A stretch of 10,645 nt of DNA from an uncultured Eubacterium sp. (lineage in GTDB: Bacteria; Bacillota; Clostridia; Eubacteriales; Eubacteriaceae). Below the pieces are notes generated by a model. The model searched no databases, was not told the DNA's origin, and saw nothing but the letters and a program-made list of their open reading frames with translations. Each line of letters starts with the position of its first letter. The stretch's first letter is position 1. Positions 1-7,221 of the stretch are shown here, piece by piece. The position numbers and the translations under genes are program-made. The stretch is from contig CACZTE010000133.1 in NCBI GenBank assembly GCA_902784045.1, positions 1 through 10,645 on the forward strand, in the 5' to 3' direction.

Positions 1-4
1 AAAG

Positions 5-967
5 ATGAAGCCAAGAGCTATTACGGAAGGTGCTTTGATTACGGCCATTGCTGTTGTTTTGGCAATGGGATGTTATTATATTCCGTTCTTATATCTTTTT
101 TATGTGTTGGTTCCGACGCCGATTGCGGTTTTGGCCAAGCGTCAGGGTGTCGGTGTTGCGTCAGTTTCGGCCCTTGCAGCCGGCGCAATCACCTTTTTGT
201 TTATCGATCCGCTGACTGCCTCGACTTACCTGTTTTATTTTGTCTTTGTCGGCATTGCTCTCGGATGGTGTTATTCTGCCGGGAAAAGCGGATTTATGCG
301 AATGGTCATCGGATATATGGGCGCTTTTATAGCGATCATGCTTTCGATTGTCGTGATTAGCGCGTTCAGCGGAGCAGATATAATGACGCAAATCGGAGAA
401 GCGATTGACTTATCGGGCCAACAGGCCGCTGAGATTTATCGTTCCGCATTGCCGGCGGACCAGGTTGGCGCTTTAACGGAATCCGTGAACTCCCTTGTCA
501 CGCAGATGAAATTGATGATTCCGGCCGTTTTTTTAATCCTGCCTTTTTTTATCGCTTGGTTTAATGTGCTTTTGACGGATTTTATTCTGATTCGGACGCG
601 TCATCAAATTGAACCGCTTCCAAAAATCAGTCAATGGGAAGCTCCTGTATCCCTCCAGGTGTTTATGGCTCTGATGCTGGTTTTAACCATCATCTTTCAA
701 CTTTTGCCGACGAATACGGTGCCCCAGGTTTATTCCACAACGATATCGGTTTTGTCGGATTTGGTCTTTACCCTTCAAGGCTTTTCTTTTGTGTTTTGGT
801 TTTTGTTTCGAAAAAAACAAAAAGAGAGCTTGCCCGTCAAAGCGATTGTTGTGTTGATCGTAATGATAATTCCCTTTGCATCATTGATTCTCAGGTTTAT
901 TGGTATCTTTGATATGTTTAGCGGAATTCGCAAAATTATAGCATTACGAGATGGTGATAACCAATGA
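5..967 (+). CDS. DUF2232 (YybS-like) polytopic membrane protein
   Basis: Encodes a 320-residue, very hydrophobic protein. By eye there are about eight membrane segments: two or three within residues 10-48, then around 52-72, 75-90, 96-122, 171-197, 216-234 and 278-300. A more polar loop at about 124-165 precedes the C-terminal segments. The opening, with a TEGA motif at residues 7-10 followed at once by membrane helices, and the position directly before gdpP match the DUF2232/YybS family, which sits next to gdpP and rplI in many Bacillota. The length fits the family (about 300-320 aa). The molecular function of this family is not established. The start at 5 agrees with the family N-terminus, but only four bases lie upstream, so no ribosome site can be seen and a slightly earlier start cannot be excluded. 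The stop overlaps the gdpP start (ATGA), indicating translational coupling. Confidence 0.85.
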   Translation: MKPRAITEGALITAIAVVLAMGCYYIPFLYLFYVLVPTPIAVLAKRQGVGVASVSALAAGAITFLFIDPLTASTYLFYFVFVGIALGWCYSAGKSGFMRMVIGYMGAFIAIMLSIVVISAFSGADIMTQIGEAIDLSGQQAAEIYRSALPADQVGALTESVNSLVTQMKLMIPAVFLILPFFIAWFNVLLTDFILIRTRHQIEPLPKISQWEAPVSLQVFMALMLVLTIIFQLLPTNTVPQVYSTTISVLSDLVFTLQGFSFVFWFLFRKKQKESLPVKAIVVLIVMIIPFASLILRFIGIFDMFSGIRKIIALRDGDNQ

Positions 968-2943
968 ATAGATATAAAGTATTATTGATTATATTTGCGG
1001 CGGCGCTCATCATTATCGGATGGTTAACATTGAGCGTTCTTCCGGTTGCCGGTGTTTGCCTTGTTTTAATCGGAGCGGCTGAGATCATCATCGCGCTTTT
1101 TTATCATCCAAACGACGATTCCGAAACCGATGATTCGAGCGGACAAAATCTTTCAAAAGAAATTTTTCAAGTTAATCGGGATCGTTTGTATGATTTGTCC
1201 ATTCCAATGGCTGTTGTGAATGAGAATGGCACAGCATTGATATTAAATGATGCTTTTACGGAATTAATGGGAGAAAATGTCGCCCAAAAAGGCGTTAACC
1301 TTTTTAAACTGTTTAATATTGATGCTACCACTAAGAATAACAACGAAATCAAAACGGTTGATTATCACGATAAAACCTATGGTTATGTTGTATCCTCATT
1401 TTCCAAGAGGGATAAATCATTTTACTTGCTTCATTTTGTCGATGTGACGCCTCATCGGGAGCTGATTGAAAAAGGTTCCGCCGGTGATGTGGTGTTTGGT
1501 TATATTATTATTGATAATTATGATGATATTGCCGAGCAGTTGTCTGCCGGTGAGCGTTCCGTTCTTTTCAGCCAGATTGACGTGATGATCAATCATTGGG
1601 CTGATCGTAACAACGCGGCCATTGTGAAATATGATTCTGATCACTATCTTGCGATTTTCACGAAAAAAGATTTAGAGATTTTTCGTCGTGATCATTTTCA
1701 TATTTTGGATGAAGCCAGAGAACTCGGCAGCTCCTATCAAAAACAGGTAACGCTAAGCATTGGCATCGGTGTTTCGGAAGAACCGAAGACGATTCGCGAA
1801 AGCAATGAGCTTTCCCATGCTGCGCTGGATATTGCCCTTGCCCGGGGAGGCGATCAATGTGTTGTCCGGGAGGATGACAAAAACGCGTATTACGGAGGCA
1901 AGACTGAAGCGAAAGAAAAACGCACAAAGGTTAAAGCTCGTGTCAAAGCCCATGTCCTTAGAGACCAAATCAGTGAAGCGTCCAATGTCATCATCATGGG
2001 TCATCAAAATCCAGATATGGATTGTCTCGGCGCCGCGGTGGGTCTGCTCCGTGCGTGTAAATGCATGAACAGGGAAGCCCGTTTTATCCTGAGAGAGATA
2101 AATCCGAGCATCTCGGCTTTGATGGATTATCTGAGTACTGATGAAGATTATGTCGAAAGCTTTATCAAGCCGAAGGAAGTGAATGATTATATCAACGCCG
2201 GCACCCTGCTCATTGTGGTGGATACGCAAAGCCTTGATTATGTGGAAATGCCGGATCTTATTGAATCCATCGAAAAAATCGTGGTCATTGATCATCACAG
2301 GGCATCGGGAAAAACCATCAAAAACACCATTTTCTCATATCAGGAAGCGTATGCATCCTCAACCTGCGAACTTGTGACGGAATTGCTTCAATATTTTAAC
2401 ATCAAAGAAATCATTACAAAAGTGGAGGCCAATGCGCTTTTGGCAGGGCTCTGTATGGATACCAAAATGTTTACACAGAAGACTGGTGTCCGGACTTTTG
2501 AAGCCGCATCGGTTTTGAAGCGCAGAGGAGGAGATACGGTCTTTGCCAAGACCATGCTTCAAGATGATATCGAAACCTACACCGCTCGTTCCCATGCAGT
2601 GGCCAAAGCGGATTTTTACTATGATCACCGGATTGCTATTTCAGAAATTGAAAGTGATTCTGACGAAGCCAATTTAATCGCGGCTCAGGCGGCGGATGAA
2701 CTTTTGAATATTAAAGGCGTTATCGCGTCATTTATTGTTATGAAAACGCCGGAGAGAGGCATTATTATCAGCGGCCGATCTTTAGGGAAAATCAACGTCC
2801 AAACTATTTTGGAAAAATTGGGAGGTGGAGGCCATATGACAATGGCTGGAGCTCAATTAACAGATGTGGATGATTTGAAGGAGGCCAAGCACAAAGTCCT
2901 TAGTGTCGTTAATTTATATATGAAAGAAAGTGGACAAGCATAG
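964..2943 (+). CDS. gdpP: GdpP-type cyclic-di-AMP phosphodiesterase (DHH/DHHA1)
   Basis: Membrane-bound phosphodiesterase that hydrolyses c-di-AMP to pApA, setting the level of this messenger in potassium and osmotic balance and wall homeostasis. Domains in the 659 residues: two transmembrane helices (about 6-22 and 26-47), a PAS-like domain (about 70-160), a degenerate GGDEF-like domain (about 170-305), a DHH domain (about 338-500) and DHHA1 (about 570-655). Metal-site motifs are intact: H347-x3-D351-x-D353, D420, D443-H444-H445 and D499. The C-terminal GGGGH motif is at 620-624. The GGDEF signature position reads D224-S-D-H-Y228, so cyclase activity is not expected; in characterised GdpP this domain is likewise degenerate. 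The gene overlaps the upstream DUF2232 gene by 4 nt, with GGTGAT at 953-958 as ribosome site. The family and domain order are unambiguous; the substrate is inferred from the family. Confidence 0.95.
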   Translation: MNRYKVLLIIFAAALIIIGWLTLSVLPVAGVCLVLIGAAEIIIALFYHPNDDSETDDSSGQNLSKEIFQVNRDRLYDLSIPMAVVNENGTALILNDAFTELMGENVAQKGVNLFKLFNIDATTKNNNEIKTVDYHDKTYGYVVSSFSKRDKSFYLLHFVDVTPHRELIEKGSAGDVVFGYIIIDNYDDIAEQLSAGERSVLFSQIDVMINHWADRNNAAIVKYDSDHYLAIFTKKDLEIFRRDHFHILDEARELGSSYQKQVTLSIGIGVSEEPKTIRESNELSHAALDIALARGGDQCVVREDDKNAYYGGKTEAKEKRTKVKARVKAHVLRDQISEASNVIIMGHQNPDMDCLGAAVGLLRACKCMNREARFILREINPSISALMDYLSTDEDYVESFIKPKEVNDYINAGTLLIVVDTQSLDYVEMPDLIESIEKIVVIDHHRASGKTIKNTIFSYQEAYASSTCELVTELLQYFNIKEIITKVEANALLAGLCMDTKMFTQKTGVRTFEAASVLKRRGGDTVFAKTMLQDDIETYTARSHAVAKADFYYDHRIAISEIESDSDEANLIAAQAADELLNIKGVIASFIVMKTPERGIIISGRSLGKINVQTILEKLGGGGHMTMAGAQLTDVDDLKEAKHKVLSVVNLYMKESGQA

Positions 2944-3179
2944 TTGTTTACTGTTTATTCTGCCGAATGAGAAAACCGATTGACGATACAATCAGCGCTA
3001 TCTTTTCGAGAATGGTATTTTAAGAAACATCTCTGACAAAATCGAGAGGCAAGATACGAATTCTATTTTATAACAATCTCTAAGATTGATTATCGCTCAA
3101 GAGTTAATCACGTGATATGTACCCGGAAAACTATAAGACAATAATCATCAGAATCATAACCTCCGGAAACTGGGAACAC
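2944..3179. other. Gene-free intergenic stretch upstream of the rplI promoter
   Basis: No supportable gene was found. The only small ORF of note (2967-3023, 18 codons) lacks a ribosome site. Two weak inverted repeats are visible: GATTG/CAATC (2978-2982 with 2989-2993) followed after a few bases by CTTTT, a poor terminator candidate for the gdpP unit, and TGATTA/TAATCA (3087-3092 with 3105-3110). Neither is strong enough for a firm call. The rest appears unstructured by eye. Confidence 0.5.
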
Positions 3180-3208
3180 TTGACGAAGGTAAACAAAACT
3201 TTTATAAT
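3180..3208 (+). promoter_or_regulatory. Sigma-A type promoter for rplI-dnaB
   Basis: The -35 box TTGACG (3180-3185) and the perfect -10 box TATAAT (3203-3208) are separated by exactly 17 bp. Transcription would start near 3215, giving an untranslated leader of about 78 nt before the rplI ATG. The leader contains short complementary blocks (CGGT and ACCG) but no strong hairpin and no T-run. It shows that rplI-dnaB can be transcribed independently of gdpP. Confidence 0.8.
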
Positions 3209-3292
3209 TTGAAAAAAAGAAATATGCGGTTCGCGGTCAGGAAAAACCATGATCGTACCGATTTAGAAAAACACAAAGGAGAGTGAATACGC

Positions 3293-3742
3293 ATGAAAGT
3301 TGTATTACTTCAGGACGTAGATAAAGTGGGAAAAGCCGGGGACATTGTAGAGGTGAAAAACGGCTACGGCAGAAATTATTTAATCAAAAATAAATTGGGC
3401 GTCCTCGGTACACGTGAAAATATAAAAGCTGCCGAAAAACGTCAGGAAGAAATCCGAAAACAAAAAGAAGAAGAACGTAAAGCGGCTGTGGCATTGGCGG
3501 AAAAACTTGACGCTACTCAGTTGGTAATTCATGAACGCGCTTCCGACGAGGGAACACTGTTCGGTTCCGTTACCAATAAAAATATCGCAGAAGCATTGGA
3601 ATCTGAAATGGGTATTGTTGTGGATAAGCGCAAGATTGAATTAGCGGATCCCATTCGCAACGTGGGGAAATTTACCATTCCGATTAAGACATATGCCGGT
3701 GTTGAGGGAAAATTGACGGTTGTGGTCGCGGCAAAAAAATAA
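3293..3742 (+). CDS. rplI: 50S ribosomal protein L9
   Basis: Component of the large ribosomal subunit. It binds 23S rRNA near the base of the L1 stalk and helps maintain reading-frame fidelity. The 149-residue length is typical. The N-terminal RNA-binding domain (about 1-45) carries the family block with KVG at 11-13 and GYGRNYLI at about 24-31. A long charged connecting helix follows (about 46-75, rich in E, K, R and Q). The C-terminal domain (about 78-148) includes the segment around DEGTLFGSVT. A good Shine-Dalgarno sequence, AAAGGAG (3275-3281), lies 11 nt before the ATG. It follows a near-consensus promoter and precedes dnaB by 73 nt with no terminator between them, so the two are probably one operon, as in Bacillus and relatives. 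Confidence 0.97.
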   Translation: MKVVLLQDVDKVGKAGDIVEVKNGYGRNYLIKNKLGVLGTRENIKAAEKRQEEIRKQKEEERKAAVALAEKLDATQLVIHERASDEGTLFGSVTNKNIAEALESEMGIVVDKRKIELADPIRNVGKFTIPIKTYAGVEGKLTVVVAAKK

Positions 3743-3815
3743 TTGATCGTTCTTCCACGAAAACTATGACGCGATGCCGTCTAATGAAAATTGATTAAAT
3801 CACGGAGAAACGGCA

Positions 3816-5183
3816 ATGGCTTTTAATCCAAAATCACCGCCGCACAACGCGGAAGCGGAGGCTTCCGTTTTGGGCGGCATTATTGTAGACAAAGAAAATA
3901 TATATAAAGCAGAAGAAATGCTCAGGCCCGATGATTTTTATGTCACTAAGAACCGGGTGATTTATGAAAATCTTTTGGCAATGCGGGATGCCGGTATTGA
4001 TTTTGACCTTGTCACATTGTCCGAGAGACTCAGAAATGTTGAAGTTTTGGAGTCTGTCGGCGGAGAAGTGTATCTGGCGGAACTGGTAGAACAAGTGCCT
4101 ATGCTCAGCAATTTTAGAAGCTATTGTATCATCGTGAGAGATCACGCAAGACTCAGAAGCGTTGTATCGGCAGCCGAAAGCATTTTGGATGATTGTTACG
4201 GCAAATACGAACGCGTTGATGACGTGATCTCAGAGGCTGAGCGCAAAATATTTGCCCTAGCGGAAGGACAGACGAGCGAAGGTTTTCATGCCGCTAATGA
4301 AGTGATCGACGAGACCGTTGAGTATATTCAGGAAATCAAAAAGCACAAAGGACAGCTCATCGGTATTTCAACCGGGTTTGAAGCGTTGGATTATAAAACC
4401 TCGGGATTACAAAAATCCGATTTAATTTATATCGCTGCCAGACCGTCAATGGGCAAAACGGCCTTTGCGCTCAATTTGGCTCAGCATGCCGTCATCAAAG
4501 AAAATAAAACCGTGGCAATTTTCAGTTTGGAAATGTCGCGAACGCAACTCATGCAGCGTATGCTTTGTTCTGAAGGTTTAATTGATTTATCCAAACTTAG
4601 AACCGGCGATTTGGATCCCGATGAATGGCAGATATTGGGTGACGCTTCGATGCGGTTATACAACGCGCCGCTTTATATCGACGATTCGGCAGGAACCGGC
4701 GTCGCAGATATCCGTTCCAAATCACGAAGACTTAAAGCGGAACATGGATTAGACCTCATCGTGATTGACTATTTGCAACTGATGAGCAGCAGAGGACGCA
4801 GCGAAAATAGACAAAACGAAATATCCGAAATGTCAAGAGGACTAAAGGCTCTGGCAAGGGAGATTGATTGTCCCGTGATTTGCCTTTCCCAGCTCAGCCG
4901 CGCGCCTGACGCTAGAACAGATCATCACCCGGTGCTGGCGGATTTGAGAGAATCCGGATCAATCGAGCAGGACGCGGATGTCGTTATGTTTTTATACCGT
5001 GAATACTATTATGATAAGGAAAACGCCAATCCCAATATGGCTGAGTTAGATATCGCCAAGCAGCGTAACGGCCCGACAGGCCGTATGAAGTTAACCTGGC
5101 GTCCGGAATTTACCAGATTTATGCCTTTCGCCGATGAACAGTTTTATTCGGGAGCGGAACCGGGTGGCGGCGGTGTTTCCTGA
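3816..5183 (+). CDS. dnaB: Replicative DNA helicase DnaB (DnaC in B. subtilis naming)
   Basis: Hexameric 5'-3' helicase that unwinds the replication fork using ATP. The 455-residue length is normal. The N-terminal helical domain, which contacts primase and loader, begins at about residue 9 with PHNAEAEASVLGG and runs to about 150. A linker leads to the RecA-like motor. Walker A is ARPSMGKT at 208-215 (catalytic K214, T215). Walker B is DLIVIDYLQL at about 313-322 (D318). LSQLSR (sensor region) and DIAKQRNGPTG follow near the C-terminus. No intein interrupts the Walker A or Walker B sites. GGAG at 3804-3807 lies 8 nt before the ATG. A 7-bp GC-rich hairpin followed by TTTT falls inside codons 12-19 and is listed separately. 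It follows rplI, the usual Bacillota pairing. Confidence 0.97.
   Translation: MAFNPKSPPHNAEAEASVLGGIIVDKENIYKAEEMLRPDDFYVTKNRVIYENLLAMRDAGIDFDLVTLSERLRNVEVLESVGGEVYLAELVEQVPMLSNFRSYCIIVRDHARLRSVVSAAESILDDCYGKYERVDDVISEAERKIFALAEGQTSEGFHAANEVIDETVEYIQEIKKHKGQLIGISTGFEALDYKTSGLQKSDLIYIAARPSMGKTAFALNLAQHAVIKENKTVAIFSLEMSRTQLMQRMLCSEGLIDLSKLRTGDLDPDEWQILGDASMRLYNAPLYIDDSAGTGVADIRSKSRRLKAEHGLDLIVIDYLQLMSSRGRSENRQNEISEMSRGLKALAREIDCPVICLSQLSRAPDARTDHHPVLADLRESGSIEQDADVVMFLYREYYYDKENANPNMAELDIAKQRNGPTGRMKLTWRPEFTRFMPFADEQFYSGAEPGGGGVS
3849..3871 (+). repeat. Hairpin with short T-run inside the dnaB start region
   Basis: CGGAAGC (3850-3856) and GCTTCCG (3861-3867) form a perfect 7-bp stem with a GGAG loop, extended by a G-U pair (3849/3868), and TTTT follows immediately (3868-3871). 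The shape resembles a minimal intrinsic terminator within codons 12-19 of dnaB, but the T-run is short and is followed by GGG. It may be a coding coincidence. Confidence 0.35.
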
Positions 5184-5318
5184 TAATTTATAGTCATACT
5201 ATTTTCTAAAATCGAAAAAGACCAGGTATAATCACAAACTTGTCGAAAAGGTAAACACCGGCAATGTTGCATAATGAGATATTAGTTCTCATTGTTAGAG
5301 AAAGAATAACGATACGAA
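5184..5318 (+). promoter_or_regulatory. dnaB-rsmI intergenic region with candidate promoter
   Basis: A perfect -10 sequence, TATAAT (5227-5232), has only a weak -35 (TTCTAA, 5204-5209) at 17 bp, so the promoter call is tentative. Just after dnaB, ATAGT-CAT-ACTAT (5190-5202) then TTT is an AT-rich hairpin too weak to be a confident terminator. Downstream are a TTGTCG-containing motif shared with the rplI promoter (5240-5257) and a clean stem-loop (5273-5293), described elsewhere in this annotation. Confidence 0.4.
5273..5293 (+). repeat. Perfect stem-loop in the rsmI 5' leader
   Basis: AATGAGA (5273-5279) pairs with TCTCATT (5287-5293) around a 7-nt loop, and two outer pairs (one G-U) can extend it. 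It ends 25 nt before the rsmI ATG, just upstream of the weak purine-rich ribosome site AGAGAAAG (5297-5304). It could influence translation initiation. There is no T-run, so it is not a terminator. Confidence 0.4.
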
Positions 5319-6182
5319 ATGAGCAAAGAAAAAACAGAAGAGAAAGAAAAAGGAACGCTTTATATTGTCGGAACACCCATCGGAAACCTTGAAGACATGA
5401 GTTTTCGGGGAATACGCATGTTAAAAGAGGTTGATCTCATCGCCGCCGAGGATACGCGGCATACGCGAAAGCTGCTCAGTTATTACGAAATTGAGACACC
5501 AATGACAGCCTATCATAAATTTAATGAAAAAGAAACTTGCGACCGGCTCATCGAACGTTTGATCAACGGCGAAAACGTAGCTTTGGTTTCTGACGCCGGA
5601 ATGCCCATCATCTCCGATCCCGGGTATGTGCTCGTTACGGCGTGTCAAAAAGCGAATGTTGATGTGCGCGTTGTGCCGGGACCCAATGCTGCGATATGCG
5701 CAGTGGCGCTTGCCGGAATGGATGTCCGCCGTTTTTGCTTCATGGGTTTTTTGAGCAAAAAAAACAAAACCTTCCGCGAAGAACTAGAGGACATCGCAAA
5801 ATCGGCAGTCCCTTCGGTGATTTATGAATCACCCCACCGCATTGTCAAAACACTGGAAGCAGTGAAAGCGTTGATGCCGGAAAGGACAATATGTATTTCC
5901 CGGGAAATAACCAAACAACATGAAGAAACTCTTTCCGGAAATGCGGAAAGGCTTCTCGACATCTTTGCTGAAAAGCAGCCCAAAGGTGAATTCGTCGTGA
6001 TCATCGACGGCGCGAAGGAAAAGTTTAAACCGGATGATATCAGTGCTTTGTGCGAAGGAGATCCGGAAGATCATTTGAAGTATTATACGAGTTTGGGAAT
6101 GGATGAAAAAGAAGCGATGAAAAAAGTCGCCAAAGATAGAGGTATATCCAAGCGAGATGTGTATCGTTTATTGAAGGTGTAG
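5319..6182 (+). CDS. rsmI: 16S rRNA (cytidine(1402)-2'-O)-methyltransferase RsmI
   Basis: SAM-dependent methyltransferase that 2'-O-methylates C1402 in the 16S rRNA decoding centre, tuning P-site function. It belongs to the tetrapyrrole-methylase fold. The 287 residues carry all the family blocks: GTPIGNL (18-24), AEDTR (43-47), SDAGMPIISDPG (91-102), VPGPNA (119-124) and the following ALAGM. A C-terminal helical region ends in a SKRDVYRLLK-type tail. The usual length is about 280-290. The first 11 residues are a charged K/E-rich extension. The ATG at 5319 has only a weak purine-rich ribosome site (AGAGAAAG, 5297-5304), suggesting modest translation or an effect of the upstream stem-loop. A lipoprotein gene begins 2 nt after the stop, so the two are almost certainly cotranscribed. 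Confidence 0.96.
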   Translation: MSKEKTEEKEKGTLYIVGTPIGNLEDMSFRGIRMLKEVDLIAAEDTRHTRKLLSYYEIETPMTAYHKFNEKETCDRLIERLINGENVALVSDAGMPIISDPGYVLVTACQKANVDVRVVPGPNAAICAVALAGMDVRRFCFMGFLSKKNKTFREELEDIAKSAVPSVIYESPHRIVKTLEAVKALMPERTICISREITKQHEETLSGNAERLLDIFAEKQPKGEFVVIIDGAKEKFKPDDISALCEGDPEDHLKYYTSLGMDEKEAMKKVAKDRGISKRDVYRLLKV

Positions 6183-6184
6183 TT

Positions 6185-7177
6185 ATGAAAAACAAACGGA
6201 GAAATCACCATATGTCAATCGCCGCCTTCGCGGCGATTGTATTGACTCTCACGATTTTGCTTTCGGGATGTGCAAAAGTGAGCAATATTATTCGTATTGA
6301 AAACATTAAATCCGGGGACGCTAAATTTGTCTCAGAGAATATGATTATGGGTGGCGAAAACGGAAAGCTGTTTTTTTACGATTTGAGCAAGGGAGAAAAA
6401 AAAGACACGGAAATTTATTCCAACTGGTCTGCTATCCTTCCGGAAGAAAATGTCGTGGTGTTTTCAAACAGCGAATGTGAAACAGGAATTTGCAAACTGG
6501 ATGATAAAAAGAAGATAATATGGTCTGAAAAAATCTTCAGTAAGGATTGTGACCTGAGAATTGATCCCGCTATTGTGAAGATTGGGGACACCTATTATCT
6601 GACATCAACGCGTATTAACGGCGAAATCAACCGAGCGGACGTCAACAAAGAAAACGGCATCTACACACTTTCGCTTTACCGCTCGAAGGATTTGAAAAAA
6701 TGGAACTATGTCGGCGATGTTGTTAAAGATAATCATAATATAGAAGATATTGATTTGATGAATGACGATGGTAAGTTGCGTGTGATTTTTGAACGTGAAA
6801 CCATTGATAAAGGAGCCTCGGCTATTGTGACTATGCTTTCTGAGGACAGCGGAAAAACTTGGAAAGACGCGGTGACGCTGGTGGATGATGGTGCCGACAA
6901 TGAACCGGCGGCTTTGATGAAAACCGATTCTGGATATCGGTTGTTTTACAGCAGTGACGCACAAAGAAAAGAAGAAAGCTATGAAGGCGCGAGTGCTTAT
7001 ATAGCAACTTATGATTTTGATTTTAAACCTGTAAAAAGTGCGATGATGACCACGGAACCGAAAAGCGGTATCCTGCTGTACGATGTGATTGTCGAAGAAG
7101 ACCGCGCAAAAATTTTGTTTTCCGAAAAGTATCTTACCGTGAACAATTTGATTGTTGAAGATATCTCTTTGCCTTAA
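6185..7177 (+). CDS. Lipoprotein with glycosidase/sialidase-like beta-propeller
   Basis: A surface lipoprotein of 330 residues. A type II signal peptide is clear: basic n-region (KNKRRNHH), hydrophobic core (11-26) and lipobox LSGC with lipidated C29. The mature part resembles five-bladed glycosidase propellers (GH43/GH32/sialidase-like). Visible are D127-P-A-I-V followed by GDTYYL (134-139), the blade motif YRSKDLKKW (165-173), a DDGKLRVIF strand (194-202) and a canonical Asp-box S219-x-D221-x-G223-x-T225-W226. It may bind or cleave glycans, but I cannot confirm a complete catalytic set and it could be non-enzymatic. It starts 2 nt after rsmI, with AAGG at 6174-6177 as ribosome site. A second ATG at 6212 (Met10), with its own GGAG, would lose the basic n-region, so 6185 is preferred. 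The gene ends inside the left arm of a terminator. Confidence 0.75.
   Translation: MKNKRRNHHMSIAAFAAIVLTLTILLSGCAKVSNIIRIENIKSGDAKFVSENMIMGGENGKLFFYDLSKGEKKDTEIYSNWSAILPEENVVVFSNSECETGICKLDDKKKIIWSEKIFSKDCDLRIDPAIVKIGDTYYLTSTRINGEINRADVNKENGIYTLSLYRSKDLKKWNYVGDVVKDNHNIEDIDLMNDDGKLRVIFERETIDKGASAIVTMLSEDSGKTWKDAVTLVDDGADNEPAALMKTDSGYRLFYSSDAQRKEESYEGASAYIATYDFDFKPVKSAMMTTEPKSGILLYDVIVEEDRAKILFSEKYLTVNNLIVEDISLP
6198..6214 (+). promoter_or_regulatory. Alternative internal ribosome site and start in the lipoprotein gene
   Basis: GGAG (6198-6201) lies 10 nt before an in-frame ATG (6212-6214, Met10). Translation here would give a signal peptide without its basic n-region. A 10-bp hairpin (6216-6239) begins immediately after this ATG. 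The upstream start at 6185 is preferred on signal-peptide grounds. Confidence 0.35.
6216..6239 (+). repeat. Perfect 10-bp hairpin in the lipoprotein signal-peptide coding region
   Basis: CAATCGCCGC (6216-6225) and GCGGCGATTG (6230-6239) are perfect reverse complements around a CTTC loop. The stem is GC-rich and begins 31 nt downstream of the lipoprotein start codon. No T-run follows, so it is not a terminator. It could slow early elongation, stabilise a processed mRNA end or differentially affect rsmI and lipoprotein expression. Repeated Ala codons (GCC, GCG) contribute to the symmetry, so chance is possible. Confidence 0.55.
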
Positions 7178-7221
7178 AAATGTGGGAAGAGAAAACGCAA
7201 AATATTTAAGGCGGATTTTTT
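7168..7221 (+). terminator. Intrinsic terminator of the rsmI-lipoprotein unit
   Basis: GCCTTAAA (7171-7178, including the lipoprotein stop codon) pairs perfectly with TTTAAGGC (7205-7212). Three outer pairs extend it (two G-U), and an inner helix TGTG/CGCA (7181-7184 with 7196-7199) closes much of the 26-nt loop. Six T residues follow at once (7216-7221). The last two T residues are also the first bases of the TTGACA box of the metG promoter. Confidence 0.6.

Noticed and set aside
1753..2298. 181-codon antisense ORF inside gdpP
   Set aside because: It is opposite the well-conserved GGDEF/DHH coding region, has a composition explained by the sense codons, and has no promoter or ribosome site.
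2967..3023. 18-codon ORF after gdpP
   Set aside because: There is no ribosome site and no recognisable features; it is too short to support.
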